This document shows positions 1-13,696 of a stretch of 64,000 bases of DNA, piece after piece (within the stretch, counting starts at the first letter, position 1; each line of letters begins with the position of its first letter). Origin of the DNA: Enoplolaimus lenunculus (taxonomy: Eukaryota; Nematoda; Enoplea; Enoplida; Thoracostomopsidae); the NCBI GenBank assembly GCA_030248215.1, contig JASANG010000610.1:124001-188000 (forward strand), in the 5' to 3' direction. Made by a program: the position numbers and the translations under genes. Below the pieces are notes generated by a model, which saw only the letters and a program-made list of their open reading frames with translations, did no database searches and was not told the origin of the DNA.

Positions 1-659
1 CTTAAGCAGAAACATTAGAAAATTAAAAATTGAAACCCTAGTTTTCCGTAGGGATTTTGTATTTCTAGATATAGTAGCAATTTCGCATCTTAGACAAACA
101 AACGTACCGTCAGATGAATGGCTGTAACTCTTAGCGGCGTTACAGCATTTAACCCGGCAACAAATTAAGAATACACAGGTGATAATATTGAGTGCATAAA
201 TATACCGTACTGGGTTGTTTTCAATTTTCAATGCAATACACACAATGGCTGAGTATGTGAAAGCCTACTTACTGAGTAACTCACTGATGAAGGAACGGAT
301 GTAAAGTGGATATAACCCCTGCAAAACTTAGAAAGAGGCAGGAAAAAACTACTTGTACAGGTTACAAAATAGCCTCTATGGATGCCAGACCTCAAAAAAT
401 AGCTCTGAATTAAGCTTTCCCACTTTAAAATATATGCATTTAAACTAAGAAAAATGATAATTTCAGACAGCAAAACTTCTACAAATGGATGATTTGACTC
501 ATTCATTGTTAGCAGCCAGCATAATGTGATAATAAACCAAAAACGGAATTGCCAAACAATAAAATATAAGCGGTCATATATAATTTTGGAATAACAGTAA
601 GCGTGTAGGTTTTACACGATTAAAACTGCAAGCAAGACCTAAGACAACATTAATAACGA

Positions 660-1060
660 GAGGCAGCCTCAACTTTCACGGCAATAATCAAAATTAATTT
701 TGTTTATACTCTATAAAAGTTTAAACTTGATTTAAGCTTAATGTAATCCAGCAGTATTAAACTAACATTCTAGATTAAATAAACTAACAGGTCGGTTTAA
801 GCTTAGACTTGTTTAAAATCTAATATATTTTAAGTTTAAGCTAAACTTAACGAACTCTTAGATGCATGTAATTTCTGGGCTGCACTTGTTACTTGAACTA
901 AAAATAAGTTTACTTAAACTCGTGTTAAACTTACAAACATGTTAGGTTAAGTAAGACTTAAATTTCTAGTTTAGTTAGTCCGTCGAGCCGTTTAAGTCTT
1001 AGTGAAACTAATATTCCACTGTAGTTAAGCTATTTTTTAAGTTTAAGTTTTAGAGAGTAG
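660..1060. repeat. Degenerate TTAAGC/TTAAAC-type hexamer tract
   Basis: Many overlapping permutations of TTAAGC, TTTAAG, TTAAAC and CTTAAAC alternate on both strands over roughly 400 bp, with short unrelated stretches between. It looks like a decayed relative of the TTAGGC-type arrays at 41.0-41.8 kb and resembles another tract at 17.17-17.54 kb. Whether it is tandem decay or simple AT-rich drift cannot be settled by eye. Confidence 0.4.
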
Positions 1061-1572
1061 TTAGGTAGTTGTTTGGTTCCCCCCACGCTAGTGTTCATTT
1101 GATAGAAGGTAAACAATTTTCCGCCACGACTGTTTATTGACAACAGCACAAATGAAAGCTGATCTGGCTAAAACTATAAGCTATAAGTAAAAACCTTGAA
1201 ATATCATATTTTTGAAAACAAGTTACAAATTTTTCACCAAAAACTCCAAAGACAAAAACGAACAACAACTAAAATGAATGAGTATCTTTCTGATCCTCAA
1301 GCAACAAAAAAGCAGTGTCCATATGTTTACGTCATAAATATGCCTCAAACTATCATTGACCCAGTGACCAACCGAGAACATTGTACGAAATGTAACCTTC
1401 TCTTAAACGTGACCTTGCCATTCTCTCTCTAATTTCACAATTTTGTTCCCTGTGTCGTAATATTCAAATCATTTTCCGTCGTCTGTCAATTTTTTTGTGC
1501 CCTTGAACTATTTCTCTCTATTTTCTCTCGTTTTTTAATTTAAAAAGAAGAGAGTTTAGTTTTTCATTTTAT

Positions 1573-1768
1573 ACTGGCGGATTCGAAAATTTCTGACGTA
1601 AGGGGCACGCCATATACAGCAGGCGAAACGGCTCGAGAGCGAAGCGAACAAGAACCAAAACGCAATTTTGGTATTAAAACCTAATATAAAATGTTGGTTT
1701 TGATTCATGTTGGTTGCGAGATAGCAATGACTAAATGGTTCACTCCCTTATTATCTGCCAGTAATTTA
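1573..1768 (+). mobile_element. Short hAT-like MITE copy (CAGTGGCGGATCC family)
   Basis: The left end reads ACTGGCGGATTCGAAAAT and the right end reads TATCTGCCAGT, an inverted near-match. The interior has the phrase GAGCGAAGCGAACAAGAA followed by a TTTTGGTATTAAAACC tract and AAAATGTTGGTTTTGAT. The same interior and ends recur near 13.7, 32.7 and 34.5 kb. Ends beginning CAGTGGCGGATCC suggest a hAT-type non-autonomous element. The family assignment is inferred from the ends only, since no transposase was seen. Confidence 0.5.
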
Positions 1769-4700
1769 ATTTAACACAAAAAATTCACAATTCCACCGTC
1801 AAAATTGCAAATCCTGCAATAGTTCACGTAGTTTTTTTTTCTATTTCTGTAACCTTGAATATCCACGAGACCGCTCTGCATTCACCTGTCGTATATAATT
1901 GTGTACATTATATTTCGTTTTTAAAAAAGTGAATTTAAAATAGCAGCTGGTATAAAAAAGATAAAAATTCAAATAAAATTTGTGGATGAAGTTGTGCGGC
2001 CTTGAACTCAAAAGTTATAATCATGTGCCTCGCGCTCAACGTCATGTGGCCTATACGCATGGGAGCGTATGATTAAAACGTATATTTTGATTTGCGTATT
2101 TTCTGCCCAATTATCTTCACCAGTGTAACGCCCTTTATCTGTGTCACATCACGGTCATCAGTGCAATATTAGTGGTTGTTTTCTGGGTAAAAAAGACTAG
2201 ATAATTCCTCTGTGGGTTATTATATTTTGATTTTCGTTTCAACCTCAAAGTTTTTTAATAAAATTGAAAAAAAGCATAACATTATATTTAAAAAATGATG
2301 TAAAATCAAAATTTTTGACAGACTTGAACTAATGTACCTGCAATTTTCGGAAATCTGAAGGTTGAAATAGTGATAAAATATAGGTGTAGTCGCTTTTTGG
2401 ATTTTTTATTCATGAATTAAGCATAGCTAACAGCTTATCTTTTAATGGCATTAACTGACGTTTAAGATGTACATTTAAAGCGTACAACACTACAACATAC
2501 TCATCCATCTTATTTTCGAGGTAACTTGATACATGAAAGTCCAAGATGCTACTGGGAAATAGATTTTGAATGCAACACATTTAGTTACGAAATTTTTACC
2601 TGAAACTGTTTCAACCCAAATTGTTGTGTGTACTCTGGCTAATTGTTTAAAATTTGTTCTCGTTAACGCTGCCTGTTTTAGAAATGCGAACAAAAATTTC
2701 TTTTACTACTTTTAAAACGTGTACTCGAGCGTTGAAATTCAAAAATTCTCAACCTGTTGTAGCTAAAAAGGTAAAATAAAACGCGGTGGTTGCATAACAA
2801 ATTACAAAATGCAGGTTTGGTAAAATCACTCGATCTTAAGCAATATCGAAAAAATTCCTAGCAATGCTCTACTAAAATTTCAACACAAAAAAGAATTTTC
2901 GTTTATCGTAAAATCCTGGGTATTTATACATCCTGGGTATTTATACGCGAGTGCGCTACGCCTGCTAGCAAATACTTTTCACAAACCTTCCCGATATGAA
3001 ATTCTCCAGCTTTGCTTCCTTCCAGTCATGATACTTTTTCATTGAACTCGATATATATCATTTAAAAATCTATCAAAAAAGAGAAAAAAATAAATGTTTA
3101 TAAAACTAAAAAAGTGCAAAAGGACAGCGATGCGCATCAAACGCTTCTAATTTCAAAGGCTACAACACCAACCTCAATAAATCAATCGCTGTATTCCTAC
3201 GTTTGAGGCCTGCAAAATAAATATATGTCACCATGGTTGACCCATAAAATTATACAATTATGCACCATGAGCAAACAAAGTTTTAAAATAGAAACGAAAA
3301 GAAAGGATACACATCGATTTTTTGTCGACAATGACCTACAAGGGAAAGTAAAAACGATTAAACACAAACACAATTTCAAATTATTGTAGAATTGGTGCGA
3401 AAAAACATTATGCGATGAAAAATTGAGAAGCCTATGTTATTCGGAGCGGCCTGTCCATTTGGAGGTAGGTAGATCGGCGGACTAGGAGAGCGCGAGGCTT
3501 TGCATTAGGATTAGGATGTCTACACTTATGCTTAAGCTAAGGTTAATATTTAAATTTAGAGTTTAGCTTCTTAACAACGAAGGCATATTGAGTACGTCCT
3601 TAAATTTATGGGCCAATGTTGAATATTTTGACAGCTAACGACAATGCAGCTGAGGCGAATCCATCTGGGAAAGTGATAGATCAGTGTCAACATTTTTGCT
3701 TCAGGAAGTTTTTGAAACAAACTTTTTACGGGATCCGACCTTAACAAATTTCTGTCAACCTGCGAATAATGATGTTTCATATTGAGGACGCTAAGTCAGC
3801 GACACTAATCGATTAGTTATACCAAATAAGCTTAGTTCCGAAAAGCACTATATAAAAGATTTGTTGAAAAATTATTATTTGCCAATCTGAAACTTTGGGC
3901 TTTCTTAAATATGGAGGGTATTACGACTGCGCCGGACACGTGGACAAGCTAGAAAACAAGCGGACGGTTTTAATTATAGGGTACGAGAGGTATACCGGTC
4001 AATGGCCGGCTGGACCAGCCTTGGCGCCTCGTGTGTAATCTAATATAGCCGGGCCGTAAGCATTTTATATAGCGAACCTTTGCAAAATAAAAATAATATA
4101 AAACAGTAATTGAAAACGCGGGCCGATCCGATCCGGCCCGGTCGCACTTTTTAGATCGGTTTCACCTCTTGTACGGACAGCAACCTTTAAATCGAAATAT
4201 AGCCAATCGACGTCTATCGGCTGAACACAAATGGTTTTTATACTTTTTACTATGCAATTTTCAAATTTTACTGCATTCTTTACTCCACGCTAAATTTTAA
4301 CGTATCCGTGGATCCTTTCAAACCGCGATTCCGACCCTCCCACCTTTCTGGTTAGCCACACTTCGAATTTTGCAATTATATATATTTGCTATTGCATAAT
4401 CGCACGTTTGCTTTGTAAAAGTCCACTCTAAACTATAGTTTTGTTTGCATTTTAGTTTCAGAGAGCAGGAGGAAATGTAGAGAGATTGTCTGCGTGTGTG
4501 TGTCTCAGTCTGCTTGTCTCGGTCAATTTTTCGTCGCCAATACCTAGACAACGGCGTTTCAATAGAGAAAGTGATTTAAAACTGCAGATATTTAAAATAT
4601 AGCTGTTTAAATTATGAAAATTTTAACAGTCCATCCGATAGTTCGGAAACGTTCTACGCAATGATTTTGTGAAAATAGCTTACGTGCGAGACAACTATAA

Positions 4701-5053
4701 AAGGGTATTGACGTGTATATATACGCGTTGTGTTTAAAGGTGGCTTGAGAACGCGGAAGTAAAATTTTGACAAGAAAATAAATTTTTAGCTGAATTTCTT
4801 GGATGCGACGCTGAGGGTTGTTGGTTTCTGTAACCTCTCAGAATTATATTCAGATCAGTTTCTAGGAAAAAAGTTCAGTGTGCCAATTTATGTATACGCA
4901 ACCTGCGATTTCAAAATGTCTACCCGTGCTGATAACAGCATCAGAATTTGCACGCAGTGGCCTTGCTTACTCGCTGATTATGTGCCTTTTACATTGGATA
5001 ATTCCAAATCTGAGTGACCAAATCTGTCTTTTCCTCGCCTGATTGACCGAAGT

Positions 5054-5140
5054 GAAACTCCGAGCCGAGCTCGGAGTTTCGCGAAGCGTTTTATGTTTTA
5101 GTCTGCGGTCGAAATGTGGACGTCCGTCCGTCCGTCCGTT
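5054..5140. repeat. Perfect 27-bp palindrome followed by GTCC repeats
   Basis: Positions 5054-5080 form a perfect inverted repeat with 12-bp arms (GAAACTCCGAGC and GCTCGGAGTTTC) around a CGA loop. A GTCC tetramer run follows at about 5124-5139, then the phrase AACGGCTGAATCGATGTTGAC. A hairpin next to GTCC repeats looks like part of an old dispersed repeat rather than a regulatory site. No second copy was found in this window. Confidence 0.45.
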
Positions 5141-7459
5141 CGAAAAGAATCTCAGGAACGGCTGAATCGATGTTGACAATTTTTTTTGTTTGAAAACCAA
5201 TTATCCTGGGGTGTTAACCTCGCTTTGGGGTTTCAAAATGTTTAGCTGTTTATTAGCTACAGGCTAATTTGCTTAATTAATTAGTCCTGAATTAGGACTT
5301 TCTACATTATTACACTAATTATTACAGTTACAAGTAATCTAATATCAGCATTAAAGGATTTTTAGGTGAGAGGGATCTAAATACTGTTTACGAACCTCCA
5401 AAACCAATAACTGAATAGTTAGCTAATAACTAATTTGCATATTAGCTTAACTGCTTACTTGTGTCCGAGCTTCGCTTAATACTTGTAGTCTCACTACTAC
5501 TCACAATATTATAATATTCCAGTCCTAAAGCTCCAGAATTTATAGTGTTTATAGCCGCTCTCGCCAATGTTACTTCTTAGCCTTGCATCGGTAACAATTG
5601 AAACGAACCACCGCAACGTTTAGATAACTTAGGCTCGTAGTTACTAAATATTCTGGCCTGGCTGACAGATCGTGAGAATTGAAAAATGAAATTTAAACTT
5701 AAAGCAGCATTTTTGCAAACAAAATCATTTCAAATAAAACTTAGCGCATTTCGAATTGAAAAAGTCTAGCCGTCGTTTGTCTACCCAAGCGTCACCGCCT
5801 AGCCTCTTGCTCGTCCACCCACCCGCCCGGCCGACTGACATTTTAAATGGTGAACTGAGCTGAGAGATACGGGAGACTTTCACATTTTAAGTATCAAAAT
5901 TTTAAAATTTTCACCTTAATTTGTACTACTGCTATTTGAATTCTGTAACATTAATGTTACGACAATTTGAATTGAAAAACTATTCAAGAGCTGTGCCGTC
6001 CAGAGGCGTTTACAACTGGGTAAGGGGATGATACATTCCTTCAAAATCTCTGGAAAGACACAAAAAGGCTCTTTTACACACTGTAGAGTAGCCTGCTTAG
6101 GTAAAACAAATTTTTGAGTTAGTTACTCTCGCTCGCTAAATGTGGTTAGCCCATCCGAAATAAAATGTTAACTGTGCCCCAGCTGCCGGTTCGTAGAATC
6201 GCCGTCCCTGTATATAGGTCTTTGAGACGTAAAACGAAATAATAATTTTGCGTCTACATATCTGTGTGTGTGCTTGGCGTGCGAGCTGTTACGAAATTTT
6301 GATTTCCGCTTTCTGCTTGGTGGACAAAGTCCACACTCATCAAATTTAGACTGAATGACCATTACTGAAATATTGTATATTTAGAAAGTTAAATTTTTAA
6401 AATTATTTTCAAATTCAAACCGTTGTAAACTTGGAACGTTCTAAAATTCTCTTTAACAAGCTCACAAGTACAACATGGCTGCGATACGAAAAACTGTTGT
6501 GAAAGTCCAGAAGCTAGCAGCTAGCGCGTATTGGAGGATGGACAATGTTTGATATTTATCACAATTTCGTTCGGGTAAAATTAATCTAACGGGTTGCTTA
6601 ACATTTCCAATCCAGGCATAGAGCAATAGGAGATAGTTTATCAAACGTAAAATTCACTTTTTCTCAAAAAATTTTCCACCGTACTAAGGCGAACAATTTC
6701 ATCGAGACGTACGCTTGCCTCGGAAAAATGGTTAGCATTCGAACCGTTTTATATACTGCCGTGTGTATACATTTCTCAGTCAGTGTCAATTTTTTTCAAC
6801 CCTCCTGAACAAATACGCATAGTATGACCTAGTTTTAATATATAATTTTAAGAAAAGGTTCGCTAAATTCCACATAAATATACCTGTATTCACGAAAATT
6901 TAATGACAATTCATGCAAAATTTTACCACAAAATTTTTGAACAAAGAAATTATTGTTCGCGCATTGCGTAATGGTAGAATTTTATAAGTTACGATAAACG
7001 CGGACGATTGGTTCTTCCTGACACGATAAACACATTATATATACGAAGAGTTTAAACTGAACTTGTACGCTACGGTTTAAAGTAGCTGATACTTTTAAAT
7101 TTGGTGCTGTTAATATTCGGTAAAATTTTTCAATTATAACTTTTTAATTTGTGTGAAAATATTGCATTGACAACGAGTGAAAAATATATGAGTCGAATTG
7201 TAAACATACAACCGCGCAGCAAATGTATACATTAAGATTCAAGTAGTAGACTGTAGACAAACGCTATCTTTATTTTTTGACCAAAGAGAACCGCAATAGT
7301 AACCGCCTCGTTTGGGTGAAGTCGTCGCCCCTCAGGGGGTCAAGAAAACCGGGATGGTTCTGGAAAAATACAGATGCATAGGGAACCGTGTACGTTGACA
7401 CACCGGATGGGCTCTAGCAGAACCAAAAGAATCCTATAAGATTCATGAAAATATCGGAG

Positions 7460-7686
7460 CACACACTGTAAAAAACGGGGAGCCAAATTGACTCTCTCGG
7501 AAATACGCTTTTCTGAACTACACAAACTGAGTTAAATTTGACTCCGCCAGCGTCAAATTCGATTCACTGAATCGCTCAGTGAATCGAATTTGATACTGGC
7601 GGAGTTAAATTTGACTCAATTTGTGTAGTCAGGAAAAGCCTATTTCCGAGAGAGTCAATTTGACTCCCCATTTTTTAGAGTGCACA
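7460..7686. mobile_element. Foldback MITE, almost wholly palindromic
   Basis: Bases 7464-7682 form a near-perfect hairpin: two arms of about 105 bp around a 5-bp loop near 7571-7575. The ends are CACTGTAAAAAACGGGGAG on the left and, on the right, the inverse of CACTCTAAAAAATGGGGAG. CACA occurs directly on both sides (7460-7463 and 7683-7686), consistent with a 4-bp target duplication. There is no ORF. The arms differ at only a handful of positions, so the insertion looks fairly young. The superfamily is not determined. Confidence 0.75.
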
Positions 7687-8754
7687 TTTTGATTTGACGA
7701 CCCAAGCAATAAATTGCATCTAACTGCACAAGGCACTTAACGCAATATGTGACTACGCGGTGTTAGTTGCAAACTTAGGCGCCGTTATATCCAAACGTGA
7801 ACAGCTGTACTAAAAATGTATAAATCATATAATATTGCAGCGCCGCCTAATATACAGTGTTTTGGTTTTATAGTCAACGCAGAAAAAAAACTATTTTTGG
7901 ATTAAGCTTAAACCTGCAATTATACATAGATTAGGTACCAAACGTTAAACAATTTTATGCGATTACTGATAACAAGTGCACACATGACCTTTAGGATGGG
8001 GTCCGATTATTGCCCGACGCGAATTTTACGCTTTCTTTAGTAAATAAACGTCGCATAACGGATGAAAACACGAATGCTTCAAAGTTTTCAAAATGGGTTT
8101 TTGAATAAATAACTTTTATCAACCTAAATGTGTCAGGATAGCAGATTGGCTCTCGACAAATACACACGTATTTTGTTTTGAATTTTGTGAAAAAATCAAC
8201 AATAAATTTTAGGGATATTAGTGACACATGCAGAGTTTAAGCAGGTTAAGAAATCTGAATGGTTAAGTTTATATTGGATCAAGTAATGTTTATCAGGTTA
8301 ATAGCAATTCCACGCAATGTCATTCATAATCTACTCCTTGCAAATGCTTCGATGGTAAATTTTTCAAAGGACTGTCAGCGAAAGCTTTGCTCATGAAGAG
8401 ATATTTGAAATGACGAAGTTAAAGTTCTTCTGTGTATTAAAAAACAACCCCCGTGCTCTGAGAACGTTGTTGTTTTCCTGTGGGGCTCCTTAACAGCTAT
8501 CATGCCAGCATGCACTGTTCAAATAAACTTTAGGCAACTTTTGTATTTAACACACCGATAATGCTTCATGAGTATTTTCACACCGTTCCCGTCGAACCCA
8601 ATGTTTCCATTGTTTATTGCCACCAAGTTGTTAGTGAACAGATGCGTAGTCATACCCATGCTACTCCTGCAAAAAATTCAGCTTGATTCAATTGCACACT
8701 ATGACCCATTGCGTACTATAAAGTAGGTACGTGGCACGTGTGTGCAATGGTTGT

Positions 8755-9018
8755 CCGGTAGTGACCCGAATAAGAGGGAAGTAATGAGAGGAGGTCTCCA
8801 TTTTGAATCCCAATCAATAGGAGTCCGTATCCCTAACAAGTGTCCGTAAGCGGATAGAATCCCTTAACCCTAATTAGAGCTGGTAAATGTCAATTATCCT
8901 TAATTGCAGTGTATAAATGACTCCAGGATCAAATAAGGTTGGGTTCGAAACTTTTATGCATACTTAATGTTTTAGAAGTACATTCCTAAGTCTCCTTCTA
9001 ATTCGGGTCACAGCAGTA
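8755..9018 (+). mobile_element. MITE copy, internally deleted (TA-flanked GTAGTGACCCGAATAAG family)
   Basis: It starts with GTAGTGACCCGAATAAGAG, runs through the family body (CAATCAATAGGAGTCCGTAT, then AGTGTATAAATGACTCCAGG), and jumps from AAGTACATTCCTAAGT directly to the right end, TTCGGGTCACAGCAGTA. Full copies are about 430-490 bp, so about 180 bp of the right half is missing. The family has inverted ends of about 25 bp and no coding capacity. Confidence 0.75.
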
Positions 9019-9464
9019 GATAGTATTTTGTTTCGGTGAAATGTTATTGTAAAAGTACCAGTTGCCTAAGTTACAGTTGGCCAGAAAGTCAATTTGTCTC
9101 AGCTAATATTTATTTATTAACATATAATTTTAACAAAAGCTACGACCACGCATTCAACTCAACTATAATTCATTTGATGTACAACATATATATGTGTCTT
9201 GTATTACAATTAAATATTTGACTTACGTTTTGATATTGTTAAAGTTTGGGTATTTAATTTATTAAAAAATGAAGATGCTCTGTTAATGAGATGCCAGGGT
9301 TTACGGTAGTTTTGTAGTGCCCCCAGAAGGGTTTTTTGGTCGCCCTCGAATTTAACCAGGCGCAACCTGTTTTTGTTTTTCTGGTTGCGTGTTACATCAA
9401 CACAGGAGGTGTTCATATTATGGTTCTTGACATCAATTTTAATTATAACTGTTTTTTTGATATG

Positions 9465-9495
9465 TGTTGTTGTTGTTGTTGTTGTTGTTGTTTTT
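9465..9495 (+). repeat. (GTT)n microsatellite
   Basis: This is a short pure run of TGT/GTT triplets, about ten units, in intergenic DNA. It is the reverse complement of the AAC triplet type that codes for poly-asparagine in the coiled-coil gene at 61.0 kb, but no ORF context is apparent here. Confidence 0.9.
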
Positions 9496-10499
9496 CGGTG
9501 AAGAGGGTAACTGCAGGTAAATCACTTGGTTGTAGCAACTGTTTTCAGTAGGCGTAAAAGTTCGCACAAAAACGGCAGTAAAGAGGTCCGGGTTGGCAGC
9601 CCTTATTGGATAGTTTATTTCGATAAGGGCACACCAATGAAAAATGCATTTATTAAGATACAGGCATGTTGTTAAGTTTAGTACCTAAATCAGTGATGTC
9701 CCTTCAGCAATAGGGATGCATATATAAATCAAATCAGGGTTAAAATTGGAATACATTCATCGATCGTAAAAACATTGGTCTGAAACTTAAGTTTATTCTA
9801 TTTCAGTCCCGCAGAAAAACATTCCGGCCCTGATTTTTACTTTGGCCGAGGTGCTGTTGCTGGTACCTGCCAAGCTGGCCTTTATTATAATTGCTTCTAT
9901 GGGTACGGCTTTCATCAAACGCGCTCTTGCAAAATTTTTTTCAAATTTTATTAGCAAAGTTAATTGTAAAAAATTAAATGTATATTTTTAAAGCGGTAGT
10001 TCTAGAAAACTTTACAGTGCTTTCTTCCTGGCAATATTTTTGATTCTGCGCAGTCTGAAATCAATAAGTAAACTAACACAAAGCTTGCATTTACAAATTG
10101 ACATTTGTAACCAATCTGCACGCGAGGACAAATAATCATCAAAGATTATAATCATAATATGTTCAGCAGACTACTAACGGATGGGAACATAGCTAGTTTG
10201 ATTTAATTTGAACGCAAAGAGATCACAACTTGACGTTAGATGTATTTCGTAATTATGCTTGAAACACAAATGTTCAGCGATTGATTTGTGAGAATTTTAA
10301 CCGCTCCAAATTTAAAAATGTCACTTTTTGTTCCTTTTGTTTGCAAGTAACGCAGACTACTTTGGATTGCTTTTGAACCAACGTTAAAAATTTACTAATA
10401 TTTGCATATCGACAATGTTTCAAGAAAACCCAGTCACAGCAGGATAAATTTCAATCCACTGCGGGTCCATTTTAATTATAGGGGCCTGCCTAAGTAGGA

Positions 10500-10522
10500 T
10501 ACTGTAGTGACCCGGATAAGAG
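10500..10522 (+). mobile_element. Solo end of the GTAGTGACCCGAATAAG MITE
   Basis: TACTGTAGTGACCCGGATAA followed by GAG matches the family terminus with one change. The following sequence does not match the family body, so only the terminus remains. It lies about 20 bp after the phrase TATAGGGGCCTGCC, which recurs inverted at about 38025 and 43825. Confidence 0.6.
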
Positions 10523-11263
10523 TCGAAGGTCTGTGTCTTGAGTTTTAACCTAATGTTACCCTAAAATCCTTTAGCAGTGACGGATCACAATTTTTTCCGT
10601 GTGATATATGAGGTTGACCACGTGCCCCCAGTTGGGTCCGACATCAATTTCAGAGTTCTCTTTTAGGTCCTCTAATTTTTGGCATAATGAGTAACTGGAC
10701 CAGATCGCATTGGTGCCGTATAAAGCACGACGAATACAAAATATCGCGAACGAAAAGCTAGACCCTATTGTCTTTAACTCTAGTGCAGAACTTTGGTTTC
10801 AAGTCTTCTTGGGTGTATTAAAGCGAGCGAAGGCTCTTAACCAAGCTTTTCTGGGTTTTGACAAATTCGCGAGCGAAGCGAGCGAGAATCTTTATATTGT
10901 TTCAGTGTTAAATCCCTCTGTAACAGTGTCAAAACATTTCTTTATTTATAAAGTTCGGGATCTAAGCCACCAACCGACACTTTCACCCCGGCCAAGTGCT
11001 TGTGTGGTTGTGAAGCTTTGCACAATTTTAGTTACTATCTTTAGTTTTTAACTGGTCTCGCTTTGGGAATTTAACCTTGATGTTTTCTTTTGAACAGCTC
11101 CGCAGGCAGAAGTTTTCAAAAAGTGGTCAGTGAAAACCGCGCGAGTCAAGCAAGCGAGAAGTCAGACCTATTTTTGTGTGTAATGTAACTTATTATGACA
11201 CACCTATTGATTTGCAATTGGGTGCCGCGCCTCTCCCTCTCGGAACGCCGCTGAGAGGTATCC

Positions 11264-11814
11264 CCCTTTTGAGTCTCAATCAATAGGTGTCCGTATCCCT
11301 AATAAGAATCCGTAAGCGATTGAAGTCCCTAAACCCTAATTAGAATCCATAAATGCCAATTATCCTTAACTGTAGTTCACAAATGACTCCAGGACCAGGA
11401 CCAAATAAAGTTGAGTTCGAAACTTTAAAGCATAATTAAATTTTGAAAATACATTTCTAAGTATAATTTTGCATTATCGCTCTAATTAAATTTTGAAAAT
11501 ACATTTCTAAGTATAATTTTGCATTATCGCTCTAGGTCTTGATACATCAGTATTATTCCGACTAACTAATCATTAAACTTTCTGCTGCTCCGTGCTTGAA
11601 GTACATAGTAGGTTTGTCAAGTGTATTAATAGGATAGACAATTTTAGTACAGTTACTCGTTCCCCTGTTGACTAGTGTTTAGGCTTTTATAATCAACAAG
11701 AGCAACCTTTCAATAACAGGTTTTGCATAAATTCGTTACCGAATATTAGGCGGTTATCGTCTGAAAAGACTAAATAAATATTAGTCACCACTTCCTATTG
11801 GGATCACTACAGTA
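11264..11814 (+). mobile_element. Divergent MITE copy with internal 50-bp tandem duplication
   Basis: The family body is recognisable from TTTTGAGTCTCAATCAATAG to GCATTATCGCTCT. A block of about 50 bp ending GCATTATCGCTCT is repeated twice in tandem (about 11434-11534). The middle is unlike other copies, and the right end (ATCACTACAGTA) is present near 11801-11814. The left terminus is missing or replaced. It is older than the other copies, judging by divergence. Confidence 0.55.
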
Positions 11815-13696
11815 CATAAGAAGATCGGAGTACATAGAAACTGTGAGGCTAAACTTAGAATTAGGTTTATATTTTGGTGTTTACTTAGGTAATATATACT
11901 TCGATTTAGATTAAGCTTAGGCTTACTCTTTATGGGCAAGCCGTATATAGTTAACATGGACGAAGATACGGGTGAAAAAGATTGTAGTGTCAGCGTCAAG
12001 CAACTTAAATGTTTCACTTCTGACCCGCAAGTTATGAAAAGAAATTAATATATATCTTATATATTATATAGTATACTAAGTGATTTGACGTTAGTTTAAC
12101 TTTTATCGCCTACATATTAAATAACAAAATTCATCTTTTTGTTTCACGGCCATTGTATTTAAATCAGTGTTTTCGTGTTTGGCGGTGTAGAACTTAAATC
12201 GAATTGATAGAGACTAAAAGACACACCGCGATGGTTCGTGTTGTTTGAAGAAAATATTTTTGGCCCCAACAAAATTTTTGCCTTCTTGTCATAAATAACG
12301 ATGCTTAAATTTCTGACCAATTTAACCGGTTAAATTGTTCTCGCTCGTATGACTGAAACAAGTGGTGTTTTTGACGCCGTTAATATATATTGGGATAATG
12401 GATGACTTGTTACCGAACAACAAAACTCAAATGATAATCACAAAATGTTTCAGGGAGTATATATATAAAAAGAAAGCGACCTCGTACAAGTTTAGGTTGT
12501 TCAATTTTAGCTTTTACAAGATAAACTGGATCTCCAATTCCTTTTCATACTACTTTTATTGACGAAAATATTCCAATGGTGGATCTACAAAAATGTTATG
12601 AAATACGGTAAAACACAAAATAGCCTGGGTGAAGTATTCATAAAGAATTGAAATCGTAATTACTCTATATAATGAAAGTTGGAAATGAAGTAGCGATTTG
12701 ATATGTTATCATATACATATGTAAGTGTTTTAGGCACTTATTCTGAATAATGAACCTAGGCCCAAATTGTATCTGGCTTTAAATTAGTAAATTTTATATA
12801 ACATACGAACCCAAAAACTAGTCGTCGACACAAAAAGTTAATGTTTTTAGTTGACATTTATATTTATGCAAACCTTTCGTTTGAATTGTAATATAATTTA
12901 AGATCAAATATTTTATAAGCAACCTTTGTTGCATTACCGAAAAATACAACTTTCTCACAAATTTATGTTGTCAACGATATTTTCGTCACTTTTCGCAGTA
13001 ATTGCTTGTGTGTTTAGCGCGCACTGATTCGCATTCAAATCTCAGAAAAGCGCGTATACCTAATTTAATCTTAACAAACGTTTTACAAAGTGGGGTCATC
13101 AGACCAGCAATATACTTGATTCGAAAATTAATTTTAGAAAAGTCTGATGCGGACAGAACTAATTATGCGAATAACATTAATAGGAAACTTTAAAAACTTA
13201 CAGTTAAACCAAATAAAGGAAATTTTAACAAAACAACCAAAAGCAAGCTGGAATTATCGGTGATTGCATTGCTTCACAGTTGACGTTTTTCGTTTCAAGT
13301 CCAGATCTGATTCAAGTATATGAACCCCTCCAAATTTAACGTATATTAACACTGTTGCAATGCGTCCTCCGTGTCAGACGTACAGATTTTCTTCAACTTT
13401 CACGCAACAGCCCGATAAGCGAAAAGTTATCAACACTTGCTATACATAGAATAATCAGTGACAGAAATCTTATCCTCAATAAACACACCAACAAAAGTCA
13501 ATGAAAACAACACAACTTTTCGCTAAATAAAACAATATATAACACATTTAAACGAAACTTACAATTATCAATCTTATCTGCTCATCAGAACAAAATTTCA
13601 CCAAAATTCGCTCTTTGGCACTCTAGTGGTCAGTGTACCCATCAGTTGTGCAGCACTCGTTTTTGGATAATGCCATTTTGTGGTTCCATTTTCACC

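Larger units (their letters stand above)
1..8754. other. Intergenic region, no supported gene
   Basis: Only short ORFs of 60-92 codons are present, with no recognisable domain and no chain of phase-compatible exons. The stretch from about 660 to 1060 is a degenerate mixture of TTAAGC, TTAAAC and TTTAAG-like hexamers on both strands. It also holds a hAT-like repeat, a GTCC-rich palindromic repeat and a foldback MITE, listed separately. Short or very divergent exons could be missed by eye. Confidence 0.6.

Noticed and set aside
10710-11051. 113-codon plus-strand ORF as a gene
   Set aside because: It runs over dispersed repeat sequence, has no recognisable domain and no splice or homology support.
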